A stretch of DNA of 64,000 nucleotides from Thiorhodococcus sp. (GCA_029257385.1 JARIBS010000024.1:1-64000); one strand, 5' to 3'; counted from the stretch's first letter, positions 20,001 to 28,399 are shown. The notes: a model not told the origin generated them from the sequence alone. Translations and numbers: made by a program.

Positions 20001-20258
20001 TGGCTGACTCGTCCCACCGGCGGACGGCTGTGCTGTTGCATCGTCCGTCAGCGATTCGGCACCTTCATCACCGTCGTCCTCGTTGTCCACACCCTCCAGC
20101 CCCGACTCACCCGTGATGATCGGGAACAGAATCGCGCTCTGATAGCGGTCCAACGGCTTGATGCCATTCAAGATCTCCGCGCCGTGCGGACTCTCGGGTC
20201 CGATCAGACAGCGGCGAAGCCATTGATAGAGCTTCTGACGCTCAGCGCTGAAGGCCAT
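17049..20258 (-). CDS. drmA: DrmA-like SF2 helicase, DISARM-like operon gene 1
   Basis: I place the start at the ATG at 20258 (MAFSAERQKLYQWL) because AGGGAG lies about 10 bases upstream. The open frame continues to 20585, but those extra 109 residues look untranslated. The 1069-residue product is a superfamily 2 helicase: Walker A FPTGGGKTEAY, DExH box QDELHLIAS, motif III STATIRMAQ and motif VI QASSRVGRGD. A four-Cys zinc motif (CPWCGEAF, CTSADCG) lies between the two RecA folds. A C-terminal domain with YYRDQARSLSHYESF and YQARLRALHAAL follows. This layout is that of DrmA. It heads the five-gene operon running to 10781. Confidence 0.85.
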   Translation of the reverse strand: MAFSAERQKLYQWLRRCLIGPESPHGAEILNGIKPLDRYQSAILFPIITGESGLEGVDNEDDGDEGAESLTDDATAQPSAGGTSQPKRRLVPPSSVGLSFFVSGADIRLQLIPRAVRYEPVEQREEGRFVSEQWQRLILGKNDCEARDLRSPSRRRTGSWREAVFEGRAELFALWRPLQDGWLVTVSLSNTQNEPETDDRAKQSMERNRLALLEVELECVVDAGEVGPYPGVQYGLLSDEEQELEVQYRHHRIYAIGHGAAVDWRLRDDRVVEIRTEFLPKTEVPRVSADTAETDDNILRVEWLAGIATDPKSHCDALIRFVSAYDTWIETAAQRIDGLADLELAAAQRIRVRMEEAVTRMRSGIDRLRHDPIAARAFALANQAMAMQMRQADKASGKPGRAPRWRPFQLAFLLLTIESAIDEDGEHRDTLDLIWFPTGGGKTEAYLGLMACVICWRRLRYPASSGGTTILMRYTLRLLTKDQFRRAARLICALELMRRGLPELGGEPITLGLWVGAASSPNSFDDAQGALDKACEDDARPPSLLVLDTCPWCGEAFRVPRNFDAGAKHFRFRCTSADCGFGKTPDDALPCNVVDTALYEAPPTLLLATVDKFARLAWEERAAAFLGAGGNRPPELIIQDELHLIASALGSVAGLYEAGLETVLTMRGVRPKYVASTATIRMAQDQVQRLYGREAAIFPPPGFDCDDAYFARTVPTSEQPGRLYVGYLAPARNRHRSMAPLAAALLAAPEVLFADATVNRDALLDAWWTLMIYHSSLKGVGTSRNALQDIEQFMARQQREVLEQRQSDAQADWPRREQLAERIGQLTSHMSADDNARGFDRLRLPRHDPDALDLVLATNMISVGLDVARLATMIVNGQPLTTAEYIQASSRVGRGDVPGIVVANYYRDQARSLSHYESFRAYHESFYRFVEPTSVTPYTYQARLRALHAALVIAVRHCDLGLAANERAGDFDPTRPAVAQVIEELKRRCRRADPQRGDATVAHIDRLAAQWADAVLRCRTQRERLIYSGSDSDRRDQRLLYSHEARVKGLWATLNNMRNVENTALVKIL

Positions 20259-20842
20259 TTGGCTCTCGACTCCCTGCACTGTGTTTACCAAACGACTCGC
20301 TGGATGGCGGCCAAGGTGGTCTTCATCTCGCGTGAGCGCGTGCCCCGAACCTGAACCGGCGCCAGCCACGCTGATGCCCATGCGCACTATCAGGGCATGA
20401 CAATCGAACGGTATCACACAGCCTTCGTTCCCAGCGACCAGACCCGCCAACGTGTGAGCTAAGTCGCCATCCAAGCGCACCCGCTCGATCCGCAACGCTT
20501 TGAGCAAAACGCTTGATGATCTCCGTCTTGACGGTTGTCTGAGCGGCACACTCGTCATGACCTGCGTCAAGCCTGATGCAGACAAACGACAAATGTCGCT
20601 TTACGGCAAATACGGTAACTGTAATAATAACGATTCTTGTTTGTTTTTAAGTTGACGCTGCTGTGTCCTGGAGATCTGATTTCCCCGTATGCGCCCAAGC
20701 GTCTCGATGCGTCCATGCGCAACGCGACTGATGATGAGACCAGGCAGGCAGACTCGAACAACTGCCGTACTCCCTACCTCGACTGACAACATTCACAACA
20801 AAACCCACCCAAATCCCCATAGCGGAACAGGATAAATGTGCT
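20259..20842. other. Divergent intergenic region between drmA and the LbtU porin
   Basis: About 580 bp separate the chosen drmA start from the porin start. The half near drmA is GC-rich and open in the drmA frame. The half near the porin turns AT-rich (about 20590-20650). A 19-base window at 20623-20641 matches the Fur-box consensus at about 11 of 19 positions, which is weak. The region should hold the promoters of both transcription units. I see no RNA gene or clear hairpin. Confidence 0.4.
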
Positions 20843-22069
20843 ATGCAACAACAGATACTGCCGGTCGCGATTGCACTGGCACTGGCGGTTCCAGCGACCG
20901 CTTCTGCAGAGAGCATGGAAGAGCGACTGCAAAGGCTGGAGGCCCGCAACGCCCAGCTCGAGACGACCGTCACGCGCCATGAGCAGACACTGTCTGAGCG
21001 CAAGGCCATGACGGAAGGCCAACCCGAACGGCTCGACCCCCTGACGGAGCGTCTGACCGGAAGTGGCCTTCGCAGCATGATCAGCGGCCTTATTGAGGTA
21101 GAGGCCAACCATGTTTCGCCCTACGATGGTAAGAATGAGAGCGATATCACGCTCGCGACCTTCGAGCTAGGCATCAGCGCCCAGATCAACAACTGGGTCG
21201 AGGCAACCGCCGCGCTGCTCTACGAGCAGGACGAAACCGATCTGGAAGTCGATGTCGCCTTCATCACCATCGCCAATACCGATGCGAGTCCCCTCTTTCT
21301 CACTGCAGGTCAGCTCTATGTCCCATTCGGTGCGTTCGAGACCAACCTGGTCTCCGATCCGCTCACTTTAGAGATCGGCGAGACCCGCGAAACTGCGGTG
21401 CAGGTCGGATTCGTCTTCGGCGACTTTCTAGGAAGCCTCTACGCTTTCAATGGCGACAACAAAATCAAAGGCGAGAACAAGATCGGCAGTTGGGGCGCCA
21501 ACCTCGGCTACGCGCATGAGGGAGATGATCGCGCCTGGACGCTCGGCGCCGGCTACATCAACGATCTCGGCGATTCTGACACGCTGGGCGAAGCCATCAA
21601 CGAGAATCGCGTCGCGACCCTGGAGTCAATCATCGAAGATGGTTTAGACGCTAGCGGCTACAGCGTCGACCCGCGTGAACGTGTCGGCGGCTGGACCGTC
21701 AATGCCGGCGCGACACTCGGGCAATTCAGCCTCATCGGCGAGTATCTCTCGGCCACCGATGATTTCGACATGGATAGTCTCGGTTTCAAGGACGCCGGGG
21801 GAAAACCATCGGCATGGAATATTGAGGCAGGCTTCAGCTTCCCGGTCCTGGGTCGCGAGTCCGTCGCCGCAGTCGCCTACCAGGGTACGCGCGAGGCCCT
21901 GGCGCTCGATCTGCCCGAGTCGCGCTGGCTGGTCGGCTGGTCGGTTGAGGTCTTCGATCGCACCTCGGTGTCTCTCGAGTGGGCGCACGATAGCGACTAC
22001 AGCAAGTCCGACGGTGGAACAGGGAAATCCGGCGACACCCTGACCGCTCAGTTGGCAGTCGAGTTCTAA
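20843..22069 (+). CDS. LbtU-family siderophore porin
   Basis: The 408-residue outer-membrane protein has a signal peptide cleaved near ATASAES and then a short coiled-coil segment (MEERLQRLEARNAQLE). A beta-barrel domain follows with the LbtU-family block of a SGLIEVEANH strand, DITLATFELGISAQIN and TAGQLYVPFG, ending in LTAQLAVEF with the usual terminal Phe. LbtU of Legionella takes up a siderophore without TonB. Here the substrate is inferred only from the family. The gene is divergent from the drmA operon and ends before a long GC hairpin. Confidence 0.8.
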   Translation: MQQQILPVAIALALAVPATASAESMEERLQRLEARNAQLETTVTRHEQTLSERKAMTEGQPERLDPLTERLTGSGLRSMISGLIEVEANHVSPYDGKNESDITLATFELGISAQINNWVEATAALLYEQDETDLEVDVAFITIANTDASPLFLTAGQLYVPFGAFETNLVSDPLTLEIGETRETAVQVGFVFGDFLGSLYAFNGDNKIKGENKIGSWGANLGYAHEGDDRAWTLGAGYINDLGDSDTLGEAINENRVATLESIIEDGLDASGYSVDPRERVGGWTVNAGATLGQFSLIGEYLSATDDFDMDSLGFKDAGGKPSAWNIEAGFSFPVLGRESVAAVAYQGTREALALDLPESRWLVGWSVEVFDRTSVSLEWAHDSDYSKSDGGTGKSGDTLTAQLAVEF

Positions 22070-22132
22070 GCGAAACACCCCTCGAAGACGAAAACCAAGA
22101 CACCCTCAGTCAGTGGGGATTCATCTTCTCGT

Positions 22133-22164
22133 CGACGACTCCGGACATCAGGCCGGAGTCGTCG
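22133..22164 (+). terminator. Strong hairpin after the LbtU porin gene
   Basis: A perfect 12-bp stem (CGACGACTCCGG/CCGGAGTCGTCG) with an 8-base loop lies about 65 bp after the porin stop. No run of T follows, so it may be a factor-assisted terminator or an RNA 3'-end stabiliser. Confidence 0.55.
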
Positions 22165-22228
22165 ATTCAGACCGCTCAACGCAAGTTTGACCCGTGCATC
22201 GCATCTCTAGGAACGCTCGGCGCCGAAC

Positions 22229-22293
22229 CGTCGCAGCCGCAGGCTGTTAGTGACGACGAACAGGCTCGATACACTCATCGCACTGGCCGCCAG
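22229..22293. repeat. Direct-repeat copy of the copA 3' end (left copy)
   Basis: These 65 bp match 28413-28477, inside the 3' end of copA, with two differences and in the same orientation. The copy encodes the last CopA residues ([13 protein letters not shown]) in a broken context. Together the two copies bracket the restriction island at 22.3-28.4 kb. Confidence 0.85.
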
Positions 22294-22294
22294 T

Positions 22295-22445
22295 TACGCG
22301 CCTGGACCGACAAGGCGGTCAGCGGACTCCTGAGTTCGTGGGCGGCATCGGCGACGAAGCGCCGCTACTGATCCATCAGCACCCTGACCCGTTCGAGCAG
22401 ACGGTTGATCGCCAGCATGAAGGAGCGGATCTCGCTTGGCACGTC
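22295..22445 (-). pseudogene. Fragment of a sensor histidine kinase
   Basis: Read on the minus strand, this stretch gives a kinase dimerisation block: INRLLERVRVLMDQ, then an in-frame TAG, then RRFVADAAHELRSPLTAL with the phospho-acceptor His. It matches the HisKA H-box region of QseC/TctE-type sensor kinases. There is no gene around it: it runs straight into the copA fragment at one end. It is a dead scrap left by rearrangement. Confidence 0.7.
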
Positions 22446-22474
22446 GGTATCGCTCAGACTACGCGGGCGATCCG

Positions 22475-22579
22475 CTGGTCAGGTCTTCGGCCTCGACGTC
22501 CGCACCGTCCGTGACGAGTATAAACTTCGCCTTGGACTTGGTCGTCGCCGGGCTGGTCTTGAGGGCGGCCAGCGTCTGC
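22475..22579 (-). pseudogene. Fragment of the MmeI-like methyltransferase N-terminus
   Basis: This 105-bp block matches 28056-28160, inside the methyltransferase gene, at roughly 80 percent by eye. It encodes QTLAALKTSPATTKSKAKF compared with QTLAALKASPATGKAKAKF. It lies directly after the stop of the GIY-YIG remnant and has no start or continuation. It comes from a second, diverged copy of the methyltransferase. Confidence 0.75.
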
Positions 22580-22583
22580 TGAA

Positions 22584-23401
22584 CTACCCCACCTTCACCA
22601 GCTTTGCGGCACTGGGATCGTAGATGAAACCCGTGATGCTGCCATCCTTGATGCGCGCCACGGCCTCGTCGATCACGAACAGCGGAACGAGAAACCATTC
22701 TTCAGGCTGCACGGGGTGGCCGAAGCGGTCATTGATGGTGATGCTCAACCGCGCGGGCGCAAACAGCCTGTGAAACAGGTTCCCATCCGGGTGCGGTTGA
22801 TGCCCGCGAGCTTGTAGGTCGCCACCACTTCGACCTTCGCCAGCAGGTAGGTGGAGTCGTGTTCGGCGTTGACGATGCGCGTCTCCACCCTGCCGCCGGT
22901 CACGCCCACCTTGTGGATGATGTCGCGGTGCTGCGCGACATAGGGATGATCGGACAGAGAGCGCAGGACATAGATCGTGCCGCTTTCGACATCGTCGGCC
23001 TCGAGTTCGCCGCCGAAAGAGAGTTGCCCGCTCTCGGGCGAGACCAGCCGCCGCGCAGCGGGGTCGTCGTAGAAGGCGCGCTGGAGCGAGCGCAACAGCA
23101 GATTGCTCTCGGTGCCGTTGGAGAAGATCAGGCGCAGGCGGCGGTCCACCTCCCCGGCGGTGGTTTTCAGCGCCTCGCCGACCTCGGCAACGTAGAGCGT
23201 GAGGCCATCGAGAACGAAAAAGTCCCCGGCCTCAATCGCGCGGCGGCCCGCCGCGATGGGCTGGGACTGGCGCAAGCCGGTCTTGACCTCGGTCGTTACG
23301 CGCTCAAACAGGGGCTTGAATGTCTCAAAGTCCGCGCACGGCTTGCGGTCGGCGATTTCCTCGGCGGCCCGTTTGTCGGCGCTGGTACGGACATGGTGCA
23401 A
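22584..23401 (-). pseudogene. GIY-YIG (T5orf172-type) nuclease, frameshifted and start lost
   Basis: Residues from MHHVRTSADKRAAEE to ATYKLAGINRTRM encode a GIY-YIG nuclease of the T5orf172 type, with the GTIYVLRS and HKVGVTGG motifs. Near 22780 the frame breaks: as read, the protein ends in FTGCLRPRG at 22745. A one-base shift instead gives LFHRLFAPARLSITIND and EEWFLVPLFVIDEAV, ending at 22584. One base is missing after the Met codon. Upstream, the same frame stays open to about 23550 (ETVNIDDLAAELAGVADTDD) but has no ATG. The 5' end was probably lost in the deletion that also cut the helicase gene. Confidence 0.8.
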
Positions 23402-23445
23402 AACCGTGATGTCGTCCGTATCGGCGACGCCCGCCAGCTCAGCGG

Positions 23446-24531
23446 CTAGGTCGTCGATGTTGACGGTTTCCTCCGCTGGCGCGGCAGCGGCTGGCGCGGA
23501 GGTAAGTACGCGCTGATGATCCAGCGGTACGCAGCAGAAACGCGGTCACGCTTCGTGGCATCGTCATCGACCAGATCGGCGATTCGCAATACGCGGCCAT
23601 CGGGGCACTTGACGAGCTGGAAGCCGGTGGTGGAGTCGATGCCCTGCCACTCCCCCAGCGCCTCGATGATGTGTTCCACCTCGCGCAGCTTGTCCTTCGT
23701 GCTCTCGCGCGAATTGACGTTGGGGATGTGGATGATGGTCTTCTCGGCGGGATCGAGGACGTTGAGGATGTCGTCGACGTAAGGCCCGCTGTAGAAGAAG
23801 TAGCCGATATCGAGTTGCTTGAGGCACTCGTAGCCGTTGAGCTGTTCGTAGTAGGTGTAGGTGACGGTATCGAACTTCGACTCGTCCTGCGGGGCCAGCA
23901 CCGCCTCGGCGTCGCCCCGGAAGTAGGAGCCGGTCATGGCGACGATGTGCGTCTTGTCCCGCGCGAAGAACTGCCCCAGATGCAGGCCGAGCTTGTTGTC
24001 GGGGTTGCTTGAGACGTGGTGGAACTCATCGACCGCGATCAGGCGATTATCGAACGCCTCCACGCCGTAGGCATCGACCGCGAAGCGGAAGGTCGCATGG
24101 GTGCAGACCAGTACCTTGTCGTCGCCTTCGAGGAACGCGCCCAGCGACTTGACCTTGCCGCCGTTGTCGTTGCCCGGCGCGTTGCACAGGTTCCACTTGG
24201 GTTCGACCTGCCAGTCGGACCAGAAGCCGTACTTCGACAGTGGCTCGTCGTTGAAGCTGGCACCGATGGACTTCTCGGGCACGACAATGATCGCCTGCTT
24301 GATGCCCTGGTGCTGCAACTTGTCGAGCGCGATGAACATCAGGGCGCGGCTCTTGCCCGAGGCGGGTGGTGACTTGATGAGCAGGTATTGCTCGCCGCGC
24401 TTCTCATAGGCGCGCTCCTGCATGGGCCGCATACCGAGCGCATTGGCCTTGGTCGATACGCCGTTGCGGGCGTAGGTGACGGAAACCGAGGGGACGGCAC
24501 GGGCGTTGGTGGGCCTGCTGGCGTTGCTCAT
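23446..24531 (-). CDS. DEAD/DEAH-box SF2 helicase, C-terminally truncated
   Basis: The 361-residue product keeps the first RecA domain: Walker A PPASGKSR, the DExH box VDEFHHVS and motif III AMTGSYFRG. It also keeps the start of the second domain, to about DDATKRDRVSAA. After that the sequence changes to a short Arg/Pro-rich tail (YLPPRQPLPRQRRK) that is the neighbouring nuclease gene read in the wrong frame. Motifs V and VI are absent, so helicase activity is unlikely. It follows the YhcG nuclease gene with a 4-base overlap. It belongs to the restriction cluster of methyltransferase, YhcG, helicase and GIY-YIG nuclease. Confidence 0.75.
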   Translation of the reverse strand: MSNASRPTNARAVPSVSVTYARNGVSTKANALGMRPMQERAYEKRGEQYLLIKSPPASGKSRALMFIALDKLQHQGIKQAIIVVPEKSIGASFNDEPLSKYGFWSDWQVEPKWNLCNAPGNDNGGKVKSLGAFLEGDDKVLVCTHATFRFAVDAYGVEAFDNRLIAVDEFHHVSSNPDNKLGLHLGQFFARDKTHIVAMTGSYFRGDAEAVLAPQDESKFDTVTYTYYEQLNGYECLKQLDIGYFFYSGPYVDDILNVLDPAEKTIIHIPNVNSRESTKDKLREVEHIIEALGEWQGIDSTTGFQLVKCPDGRVLRIADLVDDDATKRDRVSAAYRWIISAYLPPRQPLPRQRRKPSTSTT

Positions 24532-25586
24532 TCTTCCGTTTCTCCCTCTTCCTCATCGCCGCCCAGTTCCCGCTCGATCTGCGCGATGCTGGGCAGGCTG
24601 GATTCCAGTTCCGCAGGCAAGGATTCCACCAGTTGGTATTCCGACACGCCGAGCGGTTTGTTGACGTTGCGCAGCGCGTATTCGGCCACCACCTTGTTCT
24701 TGCTTTTGCACAGCAGCAGGCCGATGGTGAGGTTGTCCTGCGGATGTTTTACCTGTTCATCCACGGCTGTCAGGTAGAAACTCAACTGGCCCAAATGTTC
24801 CGGCTTGAACTTGCCGCCCTTGAGTTCGATGACCACATAGCAGCGCAGTTTGAGGTGGTAGAACAACAGGTCAATGAAAAACTCGTCGCCGCCCACATTC
24901 AGCAACACCTGCCGTCCGACGAAGGCGAAGCCCGCGCCGAGTTCCAGCAGGAATTGCGTGATGTGTTTTACCAGCGCGCCTTCCACAACGCGCTCCTGCG
25001 CCTCATTGGTCAGGCCGAGGAAGTCCAGCTTGTAGGGGTCTTTCAGCGATTCCCGCGCCAGATCGGATTGTGGGCGTGGTAGGGTCAGGTCGAAATTCGT
25101 GGCCACCTTGCCGCTGCGCTCTAGCAGGCGGGACTCGATCTGCATGACCAGGATGTTGCGCGACCAGTTATGCTCAATGGCCTTGGCTGCGTACCACTTG
25201 CGGGTGTTGGGGCCGGGCAACCTGTCCAGCAACACGGCGTTGTGGCCCCACGGCAATTGTGCAACAACCTGCTGCACAAATTCCTCATCTGGCCAGGCTT
25301 CGGCAAATGCTCGCATGTATTTGAGGTTGCGGGGAGAAAACCCCCGCATTTCCGGGAAGGCTGCGCGCAAATCCTGCGATAGCCGATCAATCACCTTCGC
25401 GCCCCAACCCTGTTCGGCCTGGCGGGCGAGGATGTCGCGGCCAATCTGCCAATACAGCCGTACCAGATCGCGGTTCACCGCAACTGCGGCGCGCTGTTGG
25501 GCGGTGTGGATGCGCGTTTTCAGCTCGACCAGCCAATCGGCGTAACCGGCAGGTGGCTCGATCAAACCGGTGGGTTTGTCGCTCAT
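24528..25586 (-). CDS. YhcG/DUF1016-family PD-(D/E)XK nuclease
   Basis: The 352-residue protein has the N-terminal DUF1016 helical domain (LVRLYWQIGRDIL, FSPRNLKYMRAF, QLPWGHNAVLL). A C-terminal YhcG nuclease domain follows with FFIDLLFYHLKLRCYVVIELK, whose Asp and ELK are the PD-(D/E)XK residues. The Glu-rich tail (GGDEEEGETEE) is acidic. Family members accompany restriction and defence genes. It overlaps the methyltransferase upstream by four bases and the helicase downstream by four. It looks intact. Confidence 0.88.
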   Translation of the reverse strand: MSDKPTGLIEPPAGYADWLVELKTRIHTAQQRAAVAVNRDLVRLYWQIGRDILARQAEQGWGAKVIDRLSQDLRAAFPEMRGFSPRNLKYMRAFAEAWPDEEFVQQVVAQLPWGHNAVLLDRLPGPNTRKWYAAKAIEHNWSRNILVMQIESRLLERSGKVATNFDLTLPRPQSDLARESLKDPYKLDFLGLTNEAQERVVEGALVKHITQFLLELGAGFAFVGRQVLLNVGGDEFFIDLLFYHLKLRCYVVIELKGGKFKPEHLGQLSFYLTAVDEQVKHPQDNLTIGLLLCKSKNKVVAEYALRNVNKPLGVSEYQLVESLPAELESSLPSIAQIERELGGDEEEGETEE

Positions 25587-28372
25587 GGCCTTTTCCTTGC
25601 GGTTTTCTTCGCCGACTGTTTCGCGGCTTCGGCGGTCATCCTAGTGTAGAGGTCAAACAGCTTTTCCAGCCGCTCGGTGTCGTTCTTGAAACGCCGACCG
25701 ATGTAGATGCGCTCCAGCACTTCGTCGTTGCGCTCATGCGCGGCGCGCAGGTCGGCGGGCATCTTCTCGGGGGCGTAGAGGTCGGCGATGGTTGCGGGGA
25801 AGTGATGCTCCCGCGCCAGCAGGATGTCCTCGGCGCAGCGTGTTAGGTCGGCTTTGTTCTTCTCGGTTAGTGTCGGCACCGGGAACGTGTTCCAACCGAG
25901 GGTGTTGGAGTAGCGGAAGTCTGTTTTCAGCTTCCCGCAGATAGTGCCTATCCAAACTAGATGCAGGCGCGAGGCGACGACGGCGAGGTTCCAAAGTGGA
26001 GCATCGTAGAGGGCGAAGGCTTCGCTTGTCACCGTACTCCTGGAATCAATCAACCCAGAAGGCAGATATGGTCGATTTTCTGATGAAGTTCGAGGCGCAA
26101 CAATTGTCCACTCTTCTCCAATACGCATTTCTCGCATTTGATGAGCGCGTTTGGCCATCTCGTTCGCGCCCTTATCGGAACTGGCAAGCCGCATGATGCG
26201 AACGCCTTCAATCCTTTTCTGGATTGCAAAAATGGCTTGGATCTCTGCCAGATACCGATCTTCAATCCATAGGCAGTAACGATTCTGACCCCGAATAAAT
26301 TCGGCAGAGCCATAGATACGGCGAATGAAGCGGTTTCTCTGCTCCCGGCTCAGCCTCAGCGAATCCAATTCGGAACGAGACAAAAGCAGATGCCCGCCAT
26401 CGACCGGCTTGTTGCCGAAGCTCATTTCCGCCTGCCCGGAAAGCGGCTGCGAGGCTTTCTCGACGATGGCATTGCTACCTGGTACCAGATACGCATTGAT
26501 GTTTGCGACGTCCTTGATTCCCAGGCTGTCGCCAACTACCGCATCGGCTGGTGCATAAAGCTTACGCAAGGCTGGCGGATGCGTCGAAAGCCCCACGATA
26601 ACAACCATCACCCCGGCGTTGTGGCTAGCGAGGTTGGCCCACTTGAAAGACGTATAGGCAAAATAAATTTGATTGCCTGTCGCAAAAATTAGCGGCCACA
26701 AAATAGGCACTTGCTGCCCTTGGCATATGGAGTTGGTAGATACAAAAGCTGCACTGGCCGGATTGCGGGCGCAGTAATCTGCAGCTTTCATGAACCAACC
26801 AGCCACATAATCCAGCGACTTCCAGCTTTTGCTGCGATGCCCAAAGATCCCTTGCAGGTCAGCCTTTTGCGTGACGCCCTGCCAAGTAGAACCAAGGTAG
26901 GGAGGATTGCCGCAGAGATAAACCTCTCCACCTTCGTTACTGAAACTTATTTCTGCCTGCTCCAATGGGGTCTGGAACAAATCGTCCGCCGCCAGTTTCA
27001 CGGCAGCACCCTCTGCAGGGCAGGCTTGCTCCCAGTCCAGCCGCAGCGCGTTACCGCAGGTAATCCAGTTCTCATTGCGCAGCGGCAGAAACTCGGCCAA
27101 GGCCAGCTTTTGCCCACGATAAAGCACGTCGCACTGGTACTCGGCGATGATCAGGGCAAGGCGAGCGATCTCCGCCGGGAAGTCGCGCAGCTCGATCCCG
27201 CGAAAGTTTGTGAGCGGGATCTCGGATGCGCGATCTCGCTCGTCGCGCCGCCGGTTAATCTCCGCCTCGATGGCACGCATTTCTTTGTACGCGATGACCA
27301 GGAAATTGCCCGAACCGCACGCTGGATCAAAGATCCTGATCTTGGCGATGCGCTTGCGCAGGTTCAGCAAGGTCCGGGAGTTGTCGCCCGCCTCTTCCAG
27401 CTTGGCCCGCAGATCGTCGAGGAACAGCGGGTTCAGCACCTTCAGAATGTTGGGAACGCTGGTGTAGTGCATCCCCAGCTTGCCGCGTTCCTCATCGTCG
27501 GCGACGGCCTGGATCATTGAGCCAAAGATGTCAGGATTGATCTTGGTCCAGTCCAACCCGCCGACGTGCAGCAGATAGGAGCGGGCGATCTTGCTGAAGC
27601 GCGGCACCTCGTCGCCACCGGAGAACAACTGGCCGTTGACGTAAGGAAACTCTACGGCCCAGCGTGGAATGTCGGAGGCGGCCCGGTCTTCGCGCTTGGT
27701 GTTCATGGCGCGAAACAGCGTGGCAATGACCTCGTGCGTATTGGAGGCGTCGCGCTCGCTCATCTGCGCGACGGTGTCGGTGAAGCGTCCCTTGCCGATG
27801 AAAATGTCGGTATCTTCGGCGAAGAAGCAGAAGATCAGCCGCGCCATGAGTTTATTCATGTCGTGGCGACGCGCCGCCGTACCCCATTCAGGGTTGTCTT
27901 TCAGCAGCTCGACATACAGACGGTTGAGGCGGCTGGTGGCGCGGATGTCGAAGGCGTTGTCGCTGATCTGACGGACGGTGCTGATGCCCGCCAGCGGCAG
28001 GAAGAAGCCAAAATGGTCGGGAAAGTCCTTGAAGGCACAGGCGACGGTCTCGCCACTGGTCAGGTCTTCGGCCTCGAAGTCCGTGCCATCGGTGGCGAGG
28101 ATGAACTTCGCCTTCGCCTTGCCCGTCGCCGGGCTGGCCTTGAGAGCGGCCAGCGTCTGCGTCACTCGCCCTGCGTCGCAGGTCAGGATGTGGATGTTGT
28201 TGGTCTGAAGAACGCCGCCCAGGTCGGACTTGTTCGACGCCCCCGCGCGAAGGCGCTTGATGGTCGTTGCCTTGTTGCCGAAGGCTTCAAGAAAAGCGTA
28301 GGGGAACGCTGCGGGGTCATAGGGCTGATCCGCAAGATCTGTGATGGCTTGTTCGATTTCTACGGCGTTCAT
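25583..28372 (-). CDS. MmeI/YeeA-like DNA adenine methyltransferase
   Basis: The 929-residue protein has the domain order of MmeI-type enzymes. An N-terminal region (to about 170) contains KAKAKFILATDGTDFEAEDL where MmeI has its nuclease, but I see no clear ExK triad. A helical spacer follows, then an N6-adenine methyltransferase core with motif I FDPACGSGNFLV and motif IV NPPYLG, and a target-recognition and C-terminal domain. Nuclease function may be supplied by the adjacent YhcG protein, but this is inference. It is the first gene of the minus-strand restriction cluster. A diverged fragment of a second copy lies at 22475-22579. Confidence 0.85.
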   Translation of the reverse strand: MNAVEIEQAITDLADQPYDPAAFPYAFLEAFGNKATTIKRLRAGASNKSDLGGVLQTNNIHILTCDAGRVTQTLAALKASPATGKAKAKFILATDGTDFEAEDLTSGETVACAFKDFPDHFGFFLPLAGISTVRQISDNAFDIRATSRLNRLYVELLKDNPEWGTAARRHDMNKLMARLIFCFFAEDTDIFIGKGRFTDTVAQMSERDASNTHEVIATLFRAMNTKREDRAASDIPRWAVEFPYVNGQLFSGGDEVPRFSKIARSYLLHVGGLDWTKINPDIFGSMIQAVADDEERGKLGMHYTSVPNILKVLNPLFLDDLRAKLEEAGDNSRTLLNLRKRIAKIRIFDPACGSGNFLVIAYKEMRAIEAEINRRRDERDRASEIPLTNFRGIELRDFPAEIARLALIIAEYQCDVLYRGQKLALAEFLPLRNENWITCGNALRLDWEQACPAEGAAVKLAADDLFQTPLEQAEISFSNEGGEVYLCGNPPYLGSTWQGVTQKADLQGIFGHRSKSWKSLDYVAGWFMKAADYCARNPASAAFVSTNSICQGQQVPILWPLIFATGNQIYFAYTSFKWANLASHNAGVMVVIVGLSTHPPALRKLYAPADAVVGDSLGIKDVANINAYLVPGSNAIVEKASQPLSGQAEMSFGNKPVDGGHLLLSRSELDSLRLSREQRNRFIRRIYGSAEFIRGQNRYCLWIEDRYLAEIQAIFAIQKRIEGVRIMRLASSDKGANEMAKRAHQMREMRIGEEWTIVAPRTSSENRPYLPSGLIDSRSTVTSEAFALYDAPLWNLAVVASRLHLVWIGTICGKLKTDFRYSNTLGWNTFPVPTLTEKNKADLTRCAEDILLAREHHFPATIADLYAPEKMPADLRAAHERNDEVLERIYIGRRFKNDTERLEKLFDLYTRMTAEAAKQSAKKTARKRP

Positions 28373-28399
28373 GTCAGCCAGCGAATTTCCAAACAGCTT

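Noticed and set aside
20259-20585. N-terminal extension of drmA by 109 residues
   Set aside because: A better ribosome-binding site precedes the ATG at 20258, and DrmA-like proteins begin close to that point.
20623-20641. Fur box upstream of the LbtU porin
   Set aside because: Only about 11 of 19 positions match, which is too weak in an AT-rich stretch to call as a feature.
25583-28372. Methyltransferase as the missing partner of the DrmAB operon
   Set aside because: It is of MmeI/YeeA type, forms its own overlapping cluster with YhcG, helicase and GIY-YIG genes, and is separated from drmA by the LbtU porin and gene scraps. A functional link cannot be excluded but is not supported by the layout.
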